From Nanobdellota archaeon (GTDB lineage Archaea; Nanobdellota; Nanobdellia; Pacearchaeales; GW2011-AR1), in contig JAJZAH010000007.1 of NCBI GenBank assembly GCA_021799535.1, positions 1 to 40,802 of the forward strand: a stretch of DNA of 40,802 nucleotides, written 5' to 3'. Shown here piece by piece: positions 18,439 to 29,060 of this stretch (its first letter is position 1; each line of letters opens with the position of its first letter). Under the pieces are notes generated by a model. It was not told where the DNA came from. It was given only the letters and a program-made list of their open reading frames with translations, and made no database searches. Made by a program: the position numbers and the translations under genes.

Positions 18439-19437
18439 ATGAAAACTACGGTTCTTTCTGAGAAAATCCTTTTGAACTTTAAGGAGCGCCCGTCATCAGA
18501 GCAGGCTTTGAGTGTTTGTGAAGATGAAATTTTCAGGGTTGCAAAGCAAATTGATTATCCAACAGACAGGAAAGTTCTGCGTAAAATTTTTAATGTACAT
18601 GCCTCCATGATGCCTCTTTTGGAAAGGGCTGTATCTGACCTGCTTTCAAAGGCTGAGAAAGAGAGACCGGATTATTATGCATTTGCAAGAGACTGTGAAC
18701 TTCTTTATGATGCGCTTTGGGGAATCGGACAGGCCAATGAAAACAGGATTTCAGAGAGGCTACATCTATTAAAAACCAGCACTTCTATGCATTGGGCAAT
18801 CGAACGCTCTGACGAAAATCAATTATTGGGAAAGAGTTATTTCAATCGTTTGGGAATCACCGATGAGAGATTAAAAAATGGCCCTGCTTTGGTTTTTTTA
18901 GACTCTGGATTTGTTGGAAGCCTTTTTAGGGATGTACTTTATTGGGCAGATGTAGAAGAGAGTCTCCCCCAAAAATACCTAAAAGGATATCTTGTGGATA
19001 GTCATAGTAGCTTGTGGGGCAAGTTAGATGTTTCCAAGGGGTTAAAGAAAAGTGAGGCAGAACTGGTAAAAAATTCTATGAAGCGTTCTCCATACAGAAT
19101 GGAATTCAAGGAAAAAAATCAAAATTATAATCTCGTTGCTTTCATGCAGCTTATGCCAAAGTTTACCGGGAGATACGTAGAACCCTACATGAAAATTGAT
19201 GGAACTTTTGATATTTTGCCAGAAAGGAATTCATTGGTTCAAAAAGTTATACATTCAAATGAAGAATGCGCAAGATTGTGCACAACACAATTTCCTGTTA
19301 ATTATAAAGTGGACTTTGTGAATAACGATTTTGTTGACCCTTTTGCTTCTATACTCTTGCAGAAAAAGACTTTAGAGTATTTCACTGATCCTGACGTTTG
19401 GGATAGGGTTTACTCTAGAGCTAAAAAAAGAAATTGA
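18439..19437 (+). CDS. Hypothetical protein
   Basis: Start MKTTVLSEKI chosen from TATA spacing; contains YAFARDCELLYDALWG and FLDSGFVGSLFRDVLYW; no family recognised. Confidence 0.7.
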   Translation: MKTTVLSEKILLNFKERPSSEQALSVCEDEIFRVAKQIDYPTDRKVLRKIFNVHASMMPLLERAVSDLLSKAEKERPDYYAFARDCELLYDALWGIGQANENRISERLHLLKTSTSMHWAIERSDENQLLGKSYFNRLGITDERLKNGPALVFLDSGFVGSLFRDVLYWADVEESLPQKYLKGYLVDSHSSLWGKLDVSKGLKKSEAELVKNSMKRSPYRMEFKEKNQNYNLVAFMQLMPKFTGRYVEPYMKIDGTFDILPERNSLVQKVIHSNEECARLCTTQFPVNYKVDFVNNDFVDPFASILLQKKTLEYFTDPDVWDRVYSRAKKRN

Positions 19438-19626
19438 TTCTGTTTGTTTTATACTTAGTGTTTTTCAGTCGACAAAAGTTATAAGTTGTTTTTACTATGT
19501 AACTACATAAAATTAATACAAAACTGAAGATTATCAGGATTGTTCATCGTTGTCTTTTCTATGATATTCTCCACTAAGATTATTTTGGATGGATTTTATA
19601 AAAACAAATACTTTCCGGGGTGATCC

Positions 19627-20349
19627 CTATTTCTCTGCGACCGCCCCGATGACAGGCAATTCTTTTCTTTCAAAATATTCTTTCCAGAAAGCCTTGTCAG
19701 CGTCCGGCATCAATTCAAGTTTTTCCCATCTGAACTTTGAGAATCCTGCTTTCCTGAAAGCTTCTTCGTGCGTTTCAGATTTAAGAAAATAATTCACTAT
19801 CCTTTTGCTCATGAATGGACTGTAATTGTATATTATCTCACTTCCTTCATCTGTTCCAGTAATGGTTTTCCTGAATCCGTACTTTGTGAAATCTCCGCCA
19901 ATGGTGTCGAAAGGGTTGTTGTTGTACACTATTGCCTTTCCGCCCTTTTTGAGGAATGAAAAAGCCGCTTTTACCTGTTTTTCAAGCTGATTTGCGCTTT
20001 GGGCGTTGTTTAGAAGATAAGACATTATTGCAATATCAAACTTTCCGGAACCCTCGCAGTTTTCGACAAAATCATTTATATAATGGATTCTGCCTTTGTA
20101 ACCTTCATTCATATCCCCTGCGAGTATGATCATCTCGAATTTTGAGTCTATTCCCAAAACATAATCAGCTCCTCTGTCTATAGCCGTTCTTGATATTGAT
20201 CCATCACCACAGCCCAAATCAACTATTAATTTCCCTTTAGGATTGAAATGTCTGAAAATATTGTAAGGCTTTAATATTGTTTCGGCAGGGAGATTGTTGA
20301 CAAGATCAGAGTGCTCTTTTGCATTATATTCAACTACCTCGTATTCCAT
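19627..20349 (-). CDS. Class I SAM-dependent methyltransferase
   Basis: LIVDLGCGDGSISRTAIDRGADYVLGID. Confidence 0.85.
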   Translation of the reverse strand: MEYEVVEYNAKEHSDLVNNLPAETILKPYNIFRHFNPKGKLIVDLGCGDGSISRTAIDRGADYVLGIDSKFEMIILAGDMNEGYKGRIHYINDFVENCEGSGKFDIAIMSYLLNNAQSANQLEKQVKAAFSFLKKGGKAIVYNNNPFDTIGGDFTKYGFRKTITGTDEGSEIIYNYSPFMSKRIVNYFLKSETHEEAFRKAGFSKFRWEKLELMPDADKAFWKEYFERKELPVIGAVAEK

Positions 20350-20393
20350 GAAAAAACTGAGAAGCCTGCCTTTTTAAAAATAATTGTGTTAGA

Positions 20394-20951
20394 CTAATAA
20401 TCGATCCCTTTTAGAGTCTTGTACTCTTTTACTTTCCCTAACTTTTCATACAAATGGAGCAATTTATTGCGAATTTCGTCTTTCTCGTTTTCAGGGAATT
20501 TCATTCTCATCATCTTCTCATAGAGTTTTACAAGGTGTCCCGGCTTTCCCTTTGATTCCAGCTTCTTGGCTTCGTTCCTGTAGTATTCAAGGGTTTCAGC
20601 GTAAAGTTTGTCTTTTTCCTTTTGGTTCCCCTCATCCATTGCGCGTTTAAGAGCTTTATCGCTTTCGTCAAACTTTCCGGCTGAGACATAAGACTTAGAC
20701 TCGTTAAGATAATTTTCCTGTTTTTCCCTGAAGGCGACCGAGTTTACAGCAGCATTACGGAAAGCGCCAGCAGCATCGACAAACATCTCTTTTTTAGTGA
20801 ATACTTCCGCGAGCTTCAGGTAGGCGTATTTTCTGAGCTCTATTGGCGGCATCGATTTTATATACCTGTTAAGGTAATCAATTTTTACAAAGTCGCCTTT
20901 TCCCTCCAGAAAACTGTCAATATCCTGTTTGTGCATGTCTTTAGTGAGCAT
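20394..20951 (-). CDS. TPR-like helical-repeat protein
   Basis: Repeated A/Y/L helical pattern (YLKLAEVFTKKEMFVDAAGAFRNAA; YVSAGKFDESDKALKRAM). Confidence 0.6.
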   Translation of the reverse strand: MLTKDMHKQDIDSFLEGKGDFVKIDYLNRYIKSMPPIELRKYAYLKLAEVFTKKEMFVDAAGAFRNAAVNSVAFREKQENYLNESKSYVSAGKFDESDKALKRAMDEGNQKEKDKLYAETLEYYRNEAKKLESKGKPGHLVKLYEKMMRMKFPENEKDEIRNKLLHLYEKLGKVKEYKTLKGIDY

Positions 20952-21075
20952 ATCTGTAAAAATGGAAGCGGGTATTTAAGGATTTTCGTTCCAATTTAGT
21001 TATCACTTTCTAGATATGACGGAAACGTAATGTTTATAAAATTAGTCTGGCTGGAAAAAGTATAAAGAAGTAAAT

Positions 21076-21624
21076 ATGACAAAAACAATCGAAGATATAC
21101 CTGAAATGAAACTTGGAGAATACTTGGGTAAACTTAAAAGCCGCTCTAATGACAAATTGATGGAAGAGTATGGCGTTTGCGATAAATACGATATTCTTCT
21201 AAAAGGAGATACTGATAAGGTCCTTGGATCTTTGCTTGATACAACGAACTATTATGTGGTAGGGGATGTTATCGGGGATATAGGGGGGAATAGGAAGTTT
21301 ACTGTAAAGCGCCTGAATGGAGGGTTATTTTCAGTTATGGAACTAAGAAATGGCTTTTTTCCCATAAGAAAATTCATGCTCGAATATGAAGATTTAAAAA
21401 GAATTGAAAAAACTAAGTATAACTTAACCTTCGTGTTACATCCGGATCAATTTACTGCGAGGGTAATGAAAACTCCTTTGATAAAGCAAATAGCATCATT
21501 GATAATTGATTTGGGGGAGTTTATACAAAATGAGAATATTCCCGCTTGTTTTCCGGAAACTTTGGGAACGAATTATCAGCATATGAATATGTTAAGAGTA
21601 ATTTATAACGAACCTAAGCCGTAA
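21076..21624 (+). CDS. Hypothetical protein
   Basis: 182-aa ORF with upstream TTTATAAAATTAG promoter-like sequence. Confidence 0.6.
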   Translation: MTKTIEDIPEMKLGEYLGKLKSRSNDKLMEEYGVCDKYDILLKGDTDKVLGSLLDTTNYYVVGDVIGDIGGNRKFTVKRLNGGLFSVMELRNGFFPIRKFMLEYEDLKRIEKTKYNLTFVLHPDQFTARVMKTPLIKQIASLIIDLGEFIQNENIPACFPETLGTNYQHMNMLRVIYNEPKP

Positions 21625-21684
21625 TGACAAAACGGAAAATACTTTATTTCTCGAATTTGATTTCAGCCGGGTCCATTAAGGAAA

Positions 21685-21954
21685 TTATTTTTTCCCAAAA
21701 AGTTTCCCAAAGAAGCTTTGTTTTTTCTCAACAGTGATAGGCACAGCTTCCTCAACGACGGGTCTTTGCTTTTCAGCTTCGGCCTCTTTTCTTTTTCTTA
21801 TTTTGTCGGCCGCCTCGTTGTATCCCGCGTTTATCAGGCTTTTTGGATAGCCTTGATTTAAAAGTATTGAATAAATTTCTTCAGCTTCACGACCGCTAGC
21901 GAGGTTTTTTTCGAAGAATGCAGTCATTTCTCTTTTGCTTTCAATCTCTCTCAT
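21685..21954 (-). CDS. Small charged hypothetical protein
   Basis: 89 aa, ends KKQSFFGKLFGKK. Confidence 0.55.
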   Translation of the reverse strand: MREIESKREMTAFFEKNLASGREAEEIYSILLNQGYPKSLINAGYNEAADKIRKRKEAEAEKQRPVVEEAVPITVEKKQSFFGKLFGKK

Positions 21955-22003
21955 GACAGAATCTATTTAACTTGACTATTTAAGGATTGCTGAGAAATTT
22001 CGC

Positions 22004-22600
22004 TTATTTCATGAACTTTCCTTCAAAAATTATTTCTTTAATATTTTTTCTTGGACTTGGTATTTCTCTTTCTCGCATGCCATCAGGCAAATCTTCCTTT
22101 TTTCCTGGCTTTCCTACAGCAATCATCGCTTCGACTTCGTAGTCTTCGGGAATATTAAGGATCTTCCTTGCTTTGTCATAGTCGAATCCTGACATTCCGT
22201 GGATGGCATATCCTAATAAACTTCCCTGGAGAGCGAGATTTTCCCATGCAGCACCTGTATCAAAAGAGTGAGTTATCGAAGGTTGTCCGTTATGTTCGAA
22301 CTTTGTGTTTGAGACGACGACAATCAGTACTGAAGCGTTTTTTGTCCATTGTTGGTTGAATTCACTCATGAGCCTGAAAATAGGATCCCATTCTGGAGTC
22401 TCCCTCATGGCGTATATAAATCTCCATGGTTGCCCGTTGTAGGCAGAAGGAGCCCATTTGGCAGCTTCAATAAGGGTCATGAACTCATTTTTGGTCATTT
22501 TTTCGCCCGACATAGCCCTTGGCGACCATCTTTTAAGAAAAATTTTATCAACGGGAAACTCCGGCTTTCTACCATTTTCTTCTTTGACTGTTGTTGCCAT
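22004..22600 (-). CDS. Nitroreductase family protein
   Basis: RWSPRAMSGEKMTKNEFMTLIEAAKWAPSAYNGQPWRFIY. Confidence 0.92.
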   Translation of the reverse strand: MATTVKEENGRKPEFPVDKIFLKRWSPRAMSGEKMTKNEFMTLIEAAKWAPSAYNGQPWRFIYAMRETPEWDPIFRLMSEFNQQWTKNASVLIVVVSNTKFEHNGQPSITHSFDTGAAWENLALQGSLLGYAIHGMSGFDYDKARKILNIPEDYEVEAMIAVGKPGKKEDLPDGMREREIPSPRKNIKEIIFEGKFMK

Positions 22601-22667
22601 CTTGATTTCTATTAAAATAAAAAATTGATTTTTAAGATTTGTGGACTAATGCAATTTTTTTCAAAGT

Positions 22668-23057
22668 TTATATAAGCTTTCTTTCATTGCGCCAGAATTC
22701 TGATTTTTCGCTTAGATAATCCTTAGTTTCAGGGTATCTGAACATGCCCTCTTCTTTTGGGAAAAAATCTGAAAAATCTATTCCAAAATAATTGGAGAGC
22801 AATTCCGAAATGCCTCTTTGGAAAAAGTCCCAGATTTTCGGATCGCCTCTGAACCTTTTAAGGTATAATCTTAACATCCATTTCTCGTGTATATCTACGT
22901 TTATTCCAAATGAATTTTTTATATTCCATTCAGCAAGGTTGGTTGTGAAAATAAGATTCTCCTCAGAGTTTAGACCTCTTTTATAATCTCTTTTCTCGTC
23001 ATCTCTCATGCTATAAAATTCTTCCGGCGAGATTGATTTATCCAAATTCATCAACAA
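22668..23057 (-). CDS. Hypothetical protein
   Basis: 129-aa ORF; no recognised family. Confidence 0.55.
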   Translation of the reverse strand: MLMNLDKSISPEEFYSMRDDEKRDYKRGLNSEENLIFTTNLAEWNIKNSFGINVDIHEKWMLRLYLKRFRGDPKIWDFFQRGISELLSNYFGIDFSDFFPKEEGMFRYPETKDYLSEKSEFWRNERKLI

Positions 23058-23100
23058 AGTACAAATAACTTATTTATTAAATCTGCCTTTTAAGAAAACT

Positions 23101-24384
23101 TTACTTCTTTTTAGAAATTTCAAGGCACATGCCTGCAGCTACGGTCTGCCCAGCATCTCTTACAGCGAACCTTGCCATGTAAGGGTTCTCTTTTGTTGTC
23201 TCAAGAGCGAGCCTTCCCTGAGGTTTTATTCTTACCTTCGCAACATCCCCATTCTTCAAAAAGTCAGGGTGTTCTTTTATAACTTCACCCGATCTTGGGT
23301 CAATTTGGGCAATCAATTCAACAAATTGGCATGGAACTTGAGCAGTGTGTATATGGAAAACCGGGGTATATCCTTTGGCAAGAACTGTTGGGTGGTTAAT
23401 TACTGCAATTTGCGCAACAAACTCTTCAACAATCGGAATCGGAGCAGATGAGTCGCATATTACATCTCCTCTCGCAATATCTTTCTTCCCTATTCCTCTT
23501 ATGTTAACCCCAACATTTTCACCGGCCTGTGCTTCCGGAAGTGACTCATGGTGAGCCTCAATACTCTTTACTTCTCCTTGGATGCCTTCACCAGTTCTGC
23601 CTGGCAGGACAACAATCTTTTGACCAACTTTCAGCATGCCAGTCTCAACTTTCCCGACCGGAACTGTTCCTATGCCTGTAATCTCATAAACATCCTGAAC
23701 TGGCATTCTCATAGGAAGATTTGTGGGTAATTCCGGAGCTGGGAACAAATCAATTTGCTCTCTTAAAGTCGGACCTTTGTACCAAGGCATTTTGTCAGAC
23801 CTTCTTATAATGTTATCTCCAAGCTGACCTGAGCATGCGATAAAAGTGGTAGCATCAGGATTTATCCCAACCTGTTTCAGCAATTTAGATACCTCTTCCT
23901 TGACAGAATTGAACTTGGACTCTTCATAATTGACTGCATCCATCTTGTTTATAGCAATTGCAAGGTTCTTAACTCCCATTGTCCTTAAAAGCCATAGATG
24001 CTCTGTCGTCTGTGGCTGAACTCCTGCAGGTGCAGCGATAACCAAGAAAGCAGCATCAGCCTGTGAAGCTCCTGTGATCATATTTTTTACAAAATCTCTA
24101 TGGCCTGGCGCATCGATGATTGTAATTTGGTACTTGTCCGTAACCAATTTTTTATAAGCAAGGTCTATTGTGACTCCTCTTTCTCTCTCCTCTTTAATAT
24201 TGTCCATGACGTAAGCGAACTCGAAACCGGCCTTGCCATATTTTGCAGCTTCCTCTTTGAGTTTCTTCATTTCCTGCTCTGAAACTGCCCCGCCATCAAA
24301 CATCATCCTGCCGACGCAAGTCGACTTTCCAGCGTCAACGTGCCCAACGAAGACTATATTCATGTTTGGTTTATTTTTAGCCAT
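23101..24384 (-). CDS. tuf: Translation elongation factor EF-1 alpha
   Basis: VFVGHVDAGKST, DAPGHRDFVKNMITGASQAD, NKMDAV. Confidence 0.98.
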   Translation of the reverse strand: MAKNKPNMNIVFVGHVDAGKSTCVGRMMFDGGAVSEQEMKKLKEEAAKYGKAGFEFAYVMDNIKEERERGVTIDLAYKKLVTDKYQITIIDAPGHRDFVKNMITGASQADAAFLVIAAPAGVQPQTTEHLWLLRTMGVKNLAIAINKMDAVNYEESKFNSVKEEVSKLLKQVGINPDATTFIACSGQLGDNIIRRSDKMPWYKGPTLREQIDLFPAPELPTNLPMRMPVQDVYEITGIGTVPVGKVETGMLKVGQKIVVLPGRTGEGIQGEVKSIEAHHESLPEAQAGENVGVNIRGIGKKDIARGDVICDSSAPIPIVEEFVAQIAVINHPTVLAKGYTPVFHIHTAQVPCQFVELIAQIDPRSGEVIKEHPDFLKNGDVAKVRIKPQGRLALETTKENPYMARFAVRDAGQTVAAGMCLEISKKK

Positions 24385-24483
24385 TTTTGTTTTCCTTAAT
24401 CTTGTTTAAGATGACCTGCGAAACATTTCTGTTTCAATTCAGCCATGTTTAGTTAATAAAATTTAGATTTATAAATGTTTCGA

Positions 24484-25374
24484 TTAATTTCCTTTTCTGG
24501 CAATTTTGAATTTTCCCGTCGGTGAATTTGCGTCTTTGAGGAAATATCTTTTATATATCACTAGAAAGGTTATTGTCACTATGCCTGCCGAGAAAAGGAC
24601 ATCTGAGGCGTAGTGGGCTCCTGCGATTATCCTTTCTATGGAAATAAAAATCCCATAAGCTAGAGTAAGACCAAGGACAATCCACTTCCATATGTTTCTT
24701 TTATTGACAGCTAGAAGGAATAGGGGGATTAATATCCATGCAAGGTAAGCATGTCCTGAGGGAAAAGAATGGCCTCCAGTGATTCCTTGCGGGAGATACC
24801 ATGCGGTGAAGTTAGAGAATCCTTGCTGAAGGTCTCTAAATCTAACTCTGCCCCAAAGAACTTTAAGCACCTCAACTATAAATGCCGAGATGACAAAAGT
24901 CATAGCGCCAACCTTTGCGAAGAGATAATTCCTTTTCTGGAAATTTCCAAGCTTCGTCTTGAAAAGGTAGAATCCAAATAATGAGAGAAGAGTAATGCCT
25001 AAAAAGACGGGGACTCCGGATAGGGAAACGTATTTGAAGTTTATATTAAGATAAGTCAGGACGAGGTTTAAAATATAATACATTAAAAATATAGAAATTG
25101 CGAGTTCGCATATGAAAAATGTCTTTTTGTATCTTTTTCCATTAAACTCAAGATTTGTACCAAGTGTGAAAAACGCGAATAGGCCAAACAATATCCCCGG
25201 AATCTCCCCGAATGCTTGGATCGTGCCGGCTACCTGCGAAGATGCATTGTAGAGGGCTTTTGATATCGCCAAATCATAAAATGCGAATATTATCGCAAGA
25301 GCAATCCATAATCCAAGGATGACTACCAGAATCTTGTTAACGGTTGATTCACGCCAGAATTTTTTAATCTTCAT
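24484..25374 (-). CDS. PAP2-family phosphatase (membrane)
   Basis: KVLWGRVRFRD, GGHSFPSGHAYLAW, ERIIAGAHYASDVLFSAG. Confidence 0.88.
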   Translation of the reverse strand: MKIKKFWRESTVNKILVVILGLWIALAIIFAFYDLAISKALYNASSQVAGTIQAFGEIPGILFGLFAFFTLGTNLEFNGKRYKKTFFICELAISIFLMYYILNLVLTYLNINFKYVSLSGVPVFLGITLLSLFGFYLFKTKLGNFQKRNYLFAKVGAMTFVISAFIVEVLKVLWGRVRFRDLQQGFSNFTAWYLPQGITGGHSFPSGHAYLAWILIPLFLLAVNKRNIWKWIVLGLTLAYGIFISIERIIAGAHYASDVLFSAGIVTITFLVIYKRYFLKDANSPTGKFKIARKGN

Positions 25375-25430
25375 ATTAAAATAAGATTTCCCGTATTTTT
25401 AAATTAAACCGATTTTGGATCATTTTTCCG

Positions 25431-26657
25431 TTAATTTTTCAGACTTTTCCTTTCTTTTATGAGGACAATTAAAGCCAATATGACGATAAGTATCATGAAC
25501 ATATATGCTTTTGCGAATCCTAACACATCGAATAAAAGCCCGAAGACTACCGGGCCGATCACAGCTCCAAGTGCGGCGATGCCATTTAATGATCCGTCGA
25601 CTTCCCCCACGTGTGCCCTTTCCGCTATCCTCGTAATCATGCCTTTGTTTGTCAGATATATAAGTTCGAATATTGCGCTGGAAAAAAACATGACCCCTAT
25701 TAAAACAAAATAATTGCTTGAGAAAATGAGTAGTCCTAAAAGCAATACAAGTATTGATGTTCCAAAAAGGTAAGTCTTTTCTTTTTTTGTGTCCGCTATT
25801 TTTCCCAAGTAATTTCCCAAAAGGTAAGGGATTGTATAGACTAAGGCGAGTGAGGCCGCGCTGACAAGACTACTTCCGGAGATATAATAGGATATTGGCA
25901 CGAAATAATAAATCACGGAACTCAATATTCCGGATACAAATGAAATCATGGCAACAATCTTTAGCCCATTGTTGAAGTTTTTTGTCTCGGAGAATATCTT
26001 AGTATATGCTATCGCAGGTGAAATTTTTGATTTGGCTCCTTTTTTACCTTTTTCTTTTAGCTTTAATACTACAAAAAATGAGATGAGTGACGTAGGAGCA
26101 ATGAAAAATAGTAATTCGTAGATCTGGACTTTCGCATACTCCACAAGAGCGAATCCTACGAGGACGGCGACAATCCACCAAAAATTGGTTATAAAATCAA
26201 AATGTCCGAATATACTCGAGACTTTCTTTTTTGGAGAATGTCTTATGAAATAAGATTCTCTCCCAACTTGATCGAGAGAATAAGAGATGCCATTAAGACC
26301 CATTACAATGATTACAAAAATTACTGCTCCGGTCACGCCCGCGATAAAGTATCCCAATCCTATGAAAATATACACAAGCATGGAAGCGAGGATCATCTTC
26401 TTTGCTTTTGCATTGTCTGCTAAAAAGCCGGATACTGGAAGGAAGAGGAAAAAAGTAATGTAATAGATTGAAATGAGTATTCCTGTCTCGAGAAGATTAG
26501 CTGAGAACAGCAAAAGGAAGATTGGTATAAACGCTTCTCCGAGGCCCCACCCAAACCACCTTATCGAAGTGCTCCAGGTAAGTACCCTTATGCCTTTTGG
26601 CAGTTCTTTTTTCTCTAGAATTATTCCTGACATCCCTCTTTTTTTAAGCATCAACAC
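25431..26657 (-). CDS. MFS-type transporter
   Basis: About 12 hydrophobic segments; FGWGLGEAFIPIFLLLFSANLLETGILISIYYITF. Confidence 0.82.
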   Translation of the reverse strand: MLMLKKRGMSGIILEKKELPKGIRVLTWSTSIRWFGWGLGEAFIPIFLLLFSANLLETGILISIYYITFFLFLPVSGFLADNAKAKKMILASMLVYIFIGLGYFIAGVTGAVIFVIIVMGLNGISYSLDQVGRESYFIRHSPKKKVSSIFGHFDFITNFWWIVAVLVGFALVEYAKVQIYELLFFIAPTSLISFFVVLKLKEKGKKGAKSKISPAIAYTKIFSETKNFNNGLKIVAMISFVSGILSSVIYYFVPISYYISGSSLVSAASLALVYTIPYLLGNYLGKIADTKKEKTYLFGTSILVLLLGLLIFSSNYFVLIGVMFFSSAIFELIYLTNKGMITRIAERAHVGEVDGSLNGIAALGAVIGPVVFGLLFDVLGFAKAYMFMILIVILALIVLIKERKSLKN

Positions 26658-26820
26658 TCAAGGTAAATTCAGTTTAAAATCCTTTTTGACGAGGAAACAC
26701 TACTGGTTAATTTACTAATTCTCTGTAAATCCGTTTAGGTTATTTTGGAAAACGATTCATTATTACTAGTTAGACCTCTTCGGTCATTATACAAAACTAA
26801 TTGCAAGAAATCCTTTTGTT

Positions 26821-29016
26821 TTATTGGTTCTCAGCTAGACCTTTTCTGTCCCTTATGGACTTTATAACGTCTGCTTGTATAGAAGCAGGTACTCTCTCAA
26901 AGTTCTGGTCTTTCAGAGATGATATCCCCCTTCCCTCGGTTGCGCTACGAAGGTCGCTTGCCCACCCTATCATTTCGGCTACAGGGATTTTTGCTTCAAG
27001 ATTCATTATACCCCCATTTTGAGTCATGTCAAGGACTTGTCCTCTTTTACTTCCTACAAGCTTCGACGCAGACCCCATAAGAGCTTCAGGGACCTCGATT
27101 ATATGAGTCTGAAGTGGCTCAAGCATAATTGGCGTTGCATTTTTGAAAGCCTCTTTTATTGCATCTCTTACTGCAGGGTAGACCTGTGCAGGTCCCCTAT
27201 GGATTGCATCTTCATGGAGCTTGATATCTGTCAGTGTCACTTTGAGATTCATGCATGGCTCTCTTGCAAGAGGACCTTGGTCCATGACCATCTCAAAAGC
27301 ATCCATAACCATTTCAATTACTTCACCAATGTGCACTTCACCACGGGTTTCATCGAACAGAATATTCCCTTTGTAAATATCTTTGACGTTTCTTATTTCA
27401 TCAGCGCCCCACCCTATCCCTGAGAGCGTTTTTGTGACCTGATCGCTTTTCTTCTTGACCCTTCCTTCGGGAAGGTCCCCGCTTTCGATTAACTTTGACA
27501 AGTCTCCTGGAAGCGGTTCAACTTTGATGAAAAAACTATTGTGTTTGTTTGGGCTCCTGCCTTCGCTCGAGGGTGAAGCTTTAAGTACGCTTTCCCTGTA
27601 AACCACAATAGGCGAGGAGGTCTTGACTTCAAGTCCTTTTTCAGTCTTTATCCTATTCTCTATAATTTCAAGATGTAGTTCCCCCATCCCCGATATTAAT
27701 GATTCCCCTGTCTCCTCGTTTATTGTTACTTTTATCGATGGGTCCTCTTTTGCGACTTTCCTTAATATTTCAATAAGTTTCGGCAAGTCCTGCGTCTTCA
27801 TGACCTCAATAGATTTGGTTATAACTGGCTGGAATATATGCTTGATTTCCTCGAATGGAGTCTCCTCTTTTAGCGTTACAGTTTCGCCAACATCGGCATC
27901 AATCCCACTTATTGCAAGAACATTCCCAGCTGGGACTTCCTCTAGCTGTTCAGGTTTTATGCCGTTATACACGAGGACCTGCTGGATCTTTCCCATTTTT
28001 CCTTCATTATTAAGGTAAACATCCATGCCGCTTTTCATGGTTCCTGAGTACAATCTTCCTGCTGAAATCTCTTTGCCGGAACGAGGGTCGATTACGATTC
28101 TTGTTATCACAAAACCAACTCCTCCGTTCCTGTCGCAATTCACGAGGGATTTTCCAAACTCTGAATTTTCATCCCCATGCCATATCTTCGGAATCCTGTA
28201 TCTTTGAGCCTCGGTTGGATTTGGAAGGTGTTTTACTGCCATATCCAGAACGACTTCATAAAGGGCTGCATTCTCCCATACCCACTTTTGCCTCTCTTCT
28301 TTTGGTATGGTTTCGTCATATATTTTGTATATATCCTTGAAGCTTACATTCTTCTTTTTCATGAAGGGGATTGACAAGGCCCAGTTTTCCCTCGCTGAAC
28401 CAAACGCGACACTGCCATCATTCACATTGACCCTCCATTTCTCGGCATATTCCTTTTCCGCAATCTGCTCGATGAGATGATTGAAACTCTCGATGAGTTT
28501 CATGAATCTTTCCTGCATCTGTTCGGGGGTGAATTTGAGCTCATTTATGAGCCTATCGACCTTGTTTATGAAAAGAACCGGCTTCACTCTCTCTTTCAAA
28601 GCCTGCCTCAGGACCGTTTCAGTCTGGGGCATTATCCCTTCAACTGCGCATACCAAAACAAAAGTCCCGTCGATGGCTCTCATGGCTCTTGTGACATTTC
28701 CGCTGAAATCAACGTGACCTGGTGTATCAATCAGGTTGATTAAGTATTCCTGTCCCTGGTAAGTGTGCGCCATCGAGACATTGGCCGCATCAACGGTCAT
28801 TAACCTTTCCTGCTCGTCTGAGTGTTGCCACGTCGCCATTCCGCCCTCGAGGTCCCCCGCATTTTTTGCTGCCATCATACCTGCAGCCGCAAGCAAATTA
28901 TCTGTAAAAGCAGTTTTTCCGTGGTGAATATGCGCAGACGTCGCGATGTTACGTATATTTTCCTGTCTTGAGATAAGTCTCTGAATCTTTTCTAAGCTCG
29001 TTTCTTTTTCTGTCAT
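26821..29016 (-). CDS. fusA: Translation elongation factor EF-2
   Basis: NIATSAHIHHGKTAFTDNLL, DTPGHVDFSGNVTRAMRAIDG, HEDAIHRGPAQVYPAVRDAI. Confidence 0.98.
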   Translation of the reverse strand: MTEKETSLEKIQRLISRQENIRNIATSAHIHHGKTAFTDNLLAAAGMMAAKNAGDLEGGMATWQHSDEQERLMTVDAANVSMAHTYQGQEYLINLIDTPGHVDFSGNVTRAMRAIDGTFVLVCAVEGIMPQTETVLRQALKERVKPVLFINKVDRLINELKFTPEQMQERFMKLIESFNHLIEQIAEKEYAEKWRVNVNDGSVAFGSARENWALSIPFMKKKNVSFKDIYKIYDETIPKEERQKWVWENAALYEVVLDMAVKHLPNPTEAQRYRIPKIWHGDENSEFGKSLVNCDRNGGVGFVITRIVIDPRSGKEISAGRLYSGTMKSGMDVYLNNEGKMGKIQQVLVYNGIKPEQLEEVPAGNVLAISGIDADVGETVTLKEETPFEEIKHIFQPVITKSIEVMKTQDLPKLIEILRKVAKEDPSIKVTINEETGESLISGMGELHLEIIENRIKTEKGLEVKTSSPIVVYRESVLKASPSSEGRSPNKHNSFFIKVEPLPGDLSKLIESGDLPEGRVKKKSDQVTKTLSGIGWGADEIRNVKDIYKGNILFDETRGEVHIGEVIEMVMDAFEMVMDQGPLAREPCMNLKVTLTDIKLHEDAIHRGPAQVYPAVRDAIKEAFKNATPIMLEPLQTHIIEVPEALMGSASKLVGSKRGQVLDMTQNGGIMNLEAKIPVAEMIGWASDLRSATEGRGISSLKDQNFERVPASIQADVIKSIRDRKGLAENQ

Positions 29017-29042
29017 TTTGTCTCTGTTTTAATGACGGAACA

Positions 29043-29060
29043 AAAGTGCTTCAGCACTTT
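29043..29060 (-). promoter_or_regulatory. Perfect hairpin in the presumed EF-2 5' UTR
   Basis: AAAGTGCTTCAGCACTTT; TATA-like TTTATAAA about 30 nt farther upstream on the minus strand. Confidence 0.4.

Noticed and set aside
26821-29016. EF-2 motif HRGPAQ instead of eukaryotic HRGGGQ near the diphthamide site
   Set aside because: HRGPAQ is the usual archaeal form as I recall it, so not unusual.
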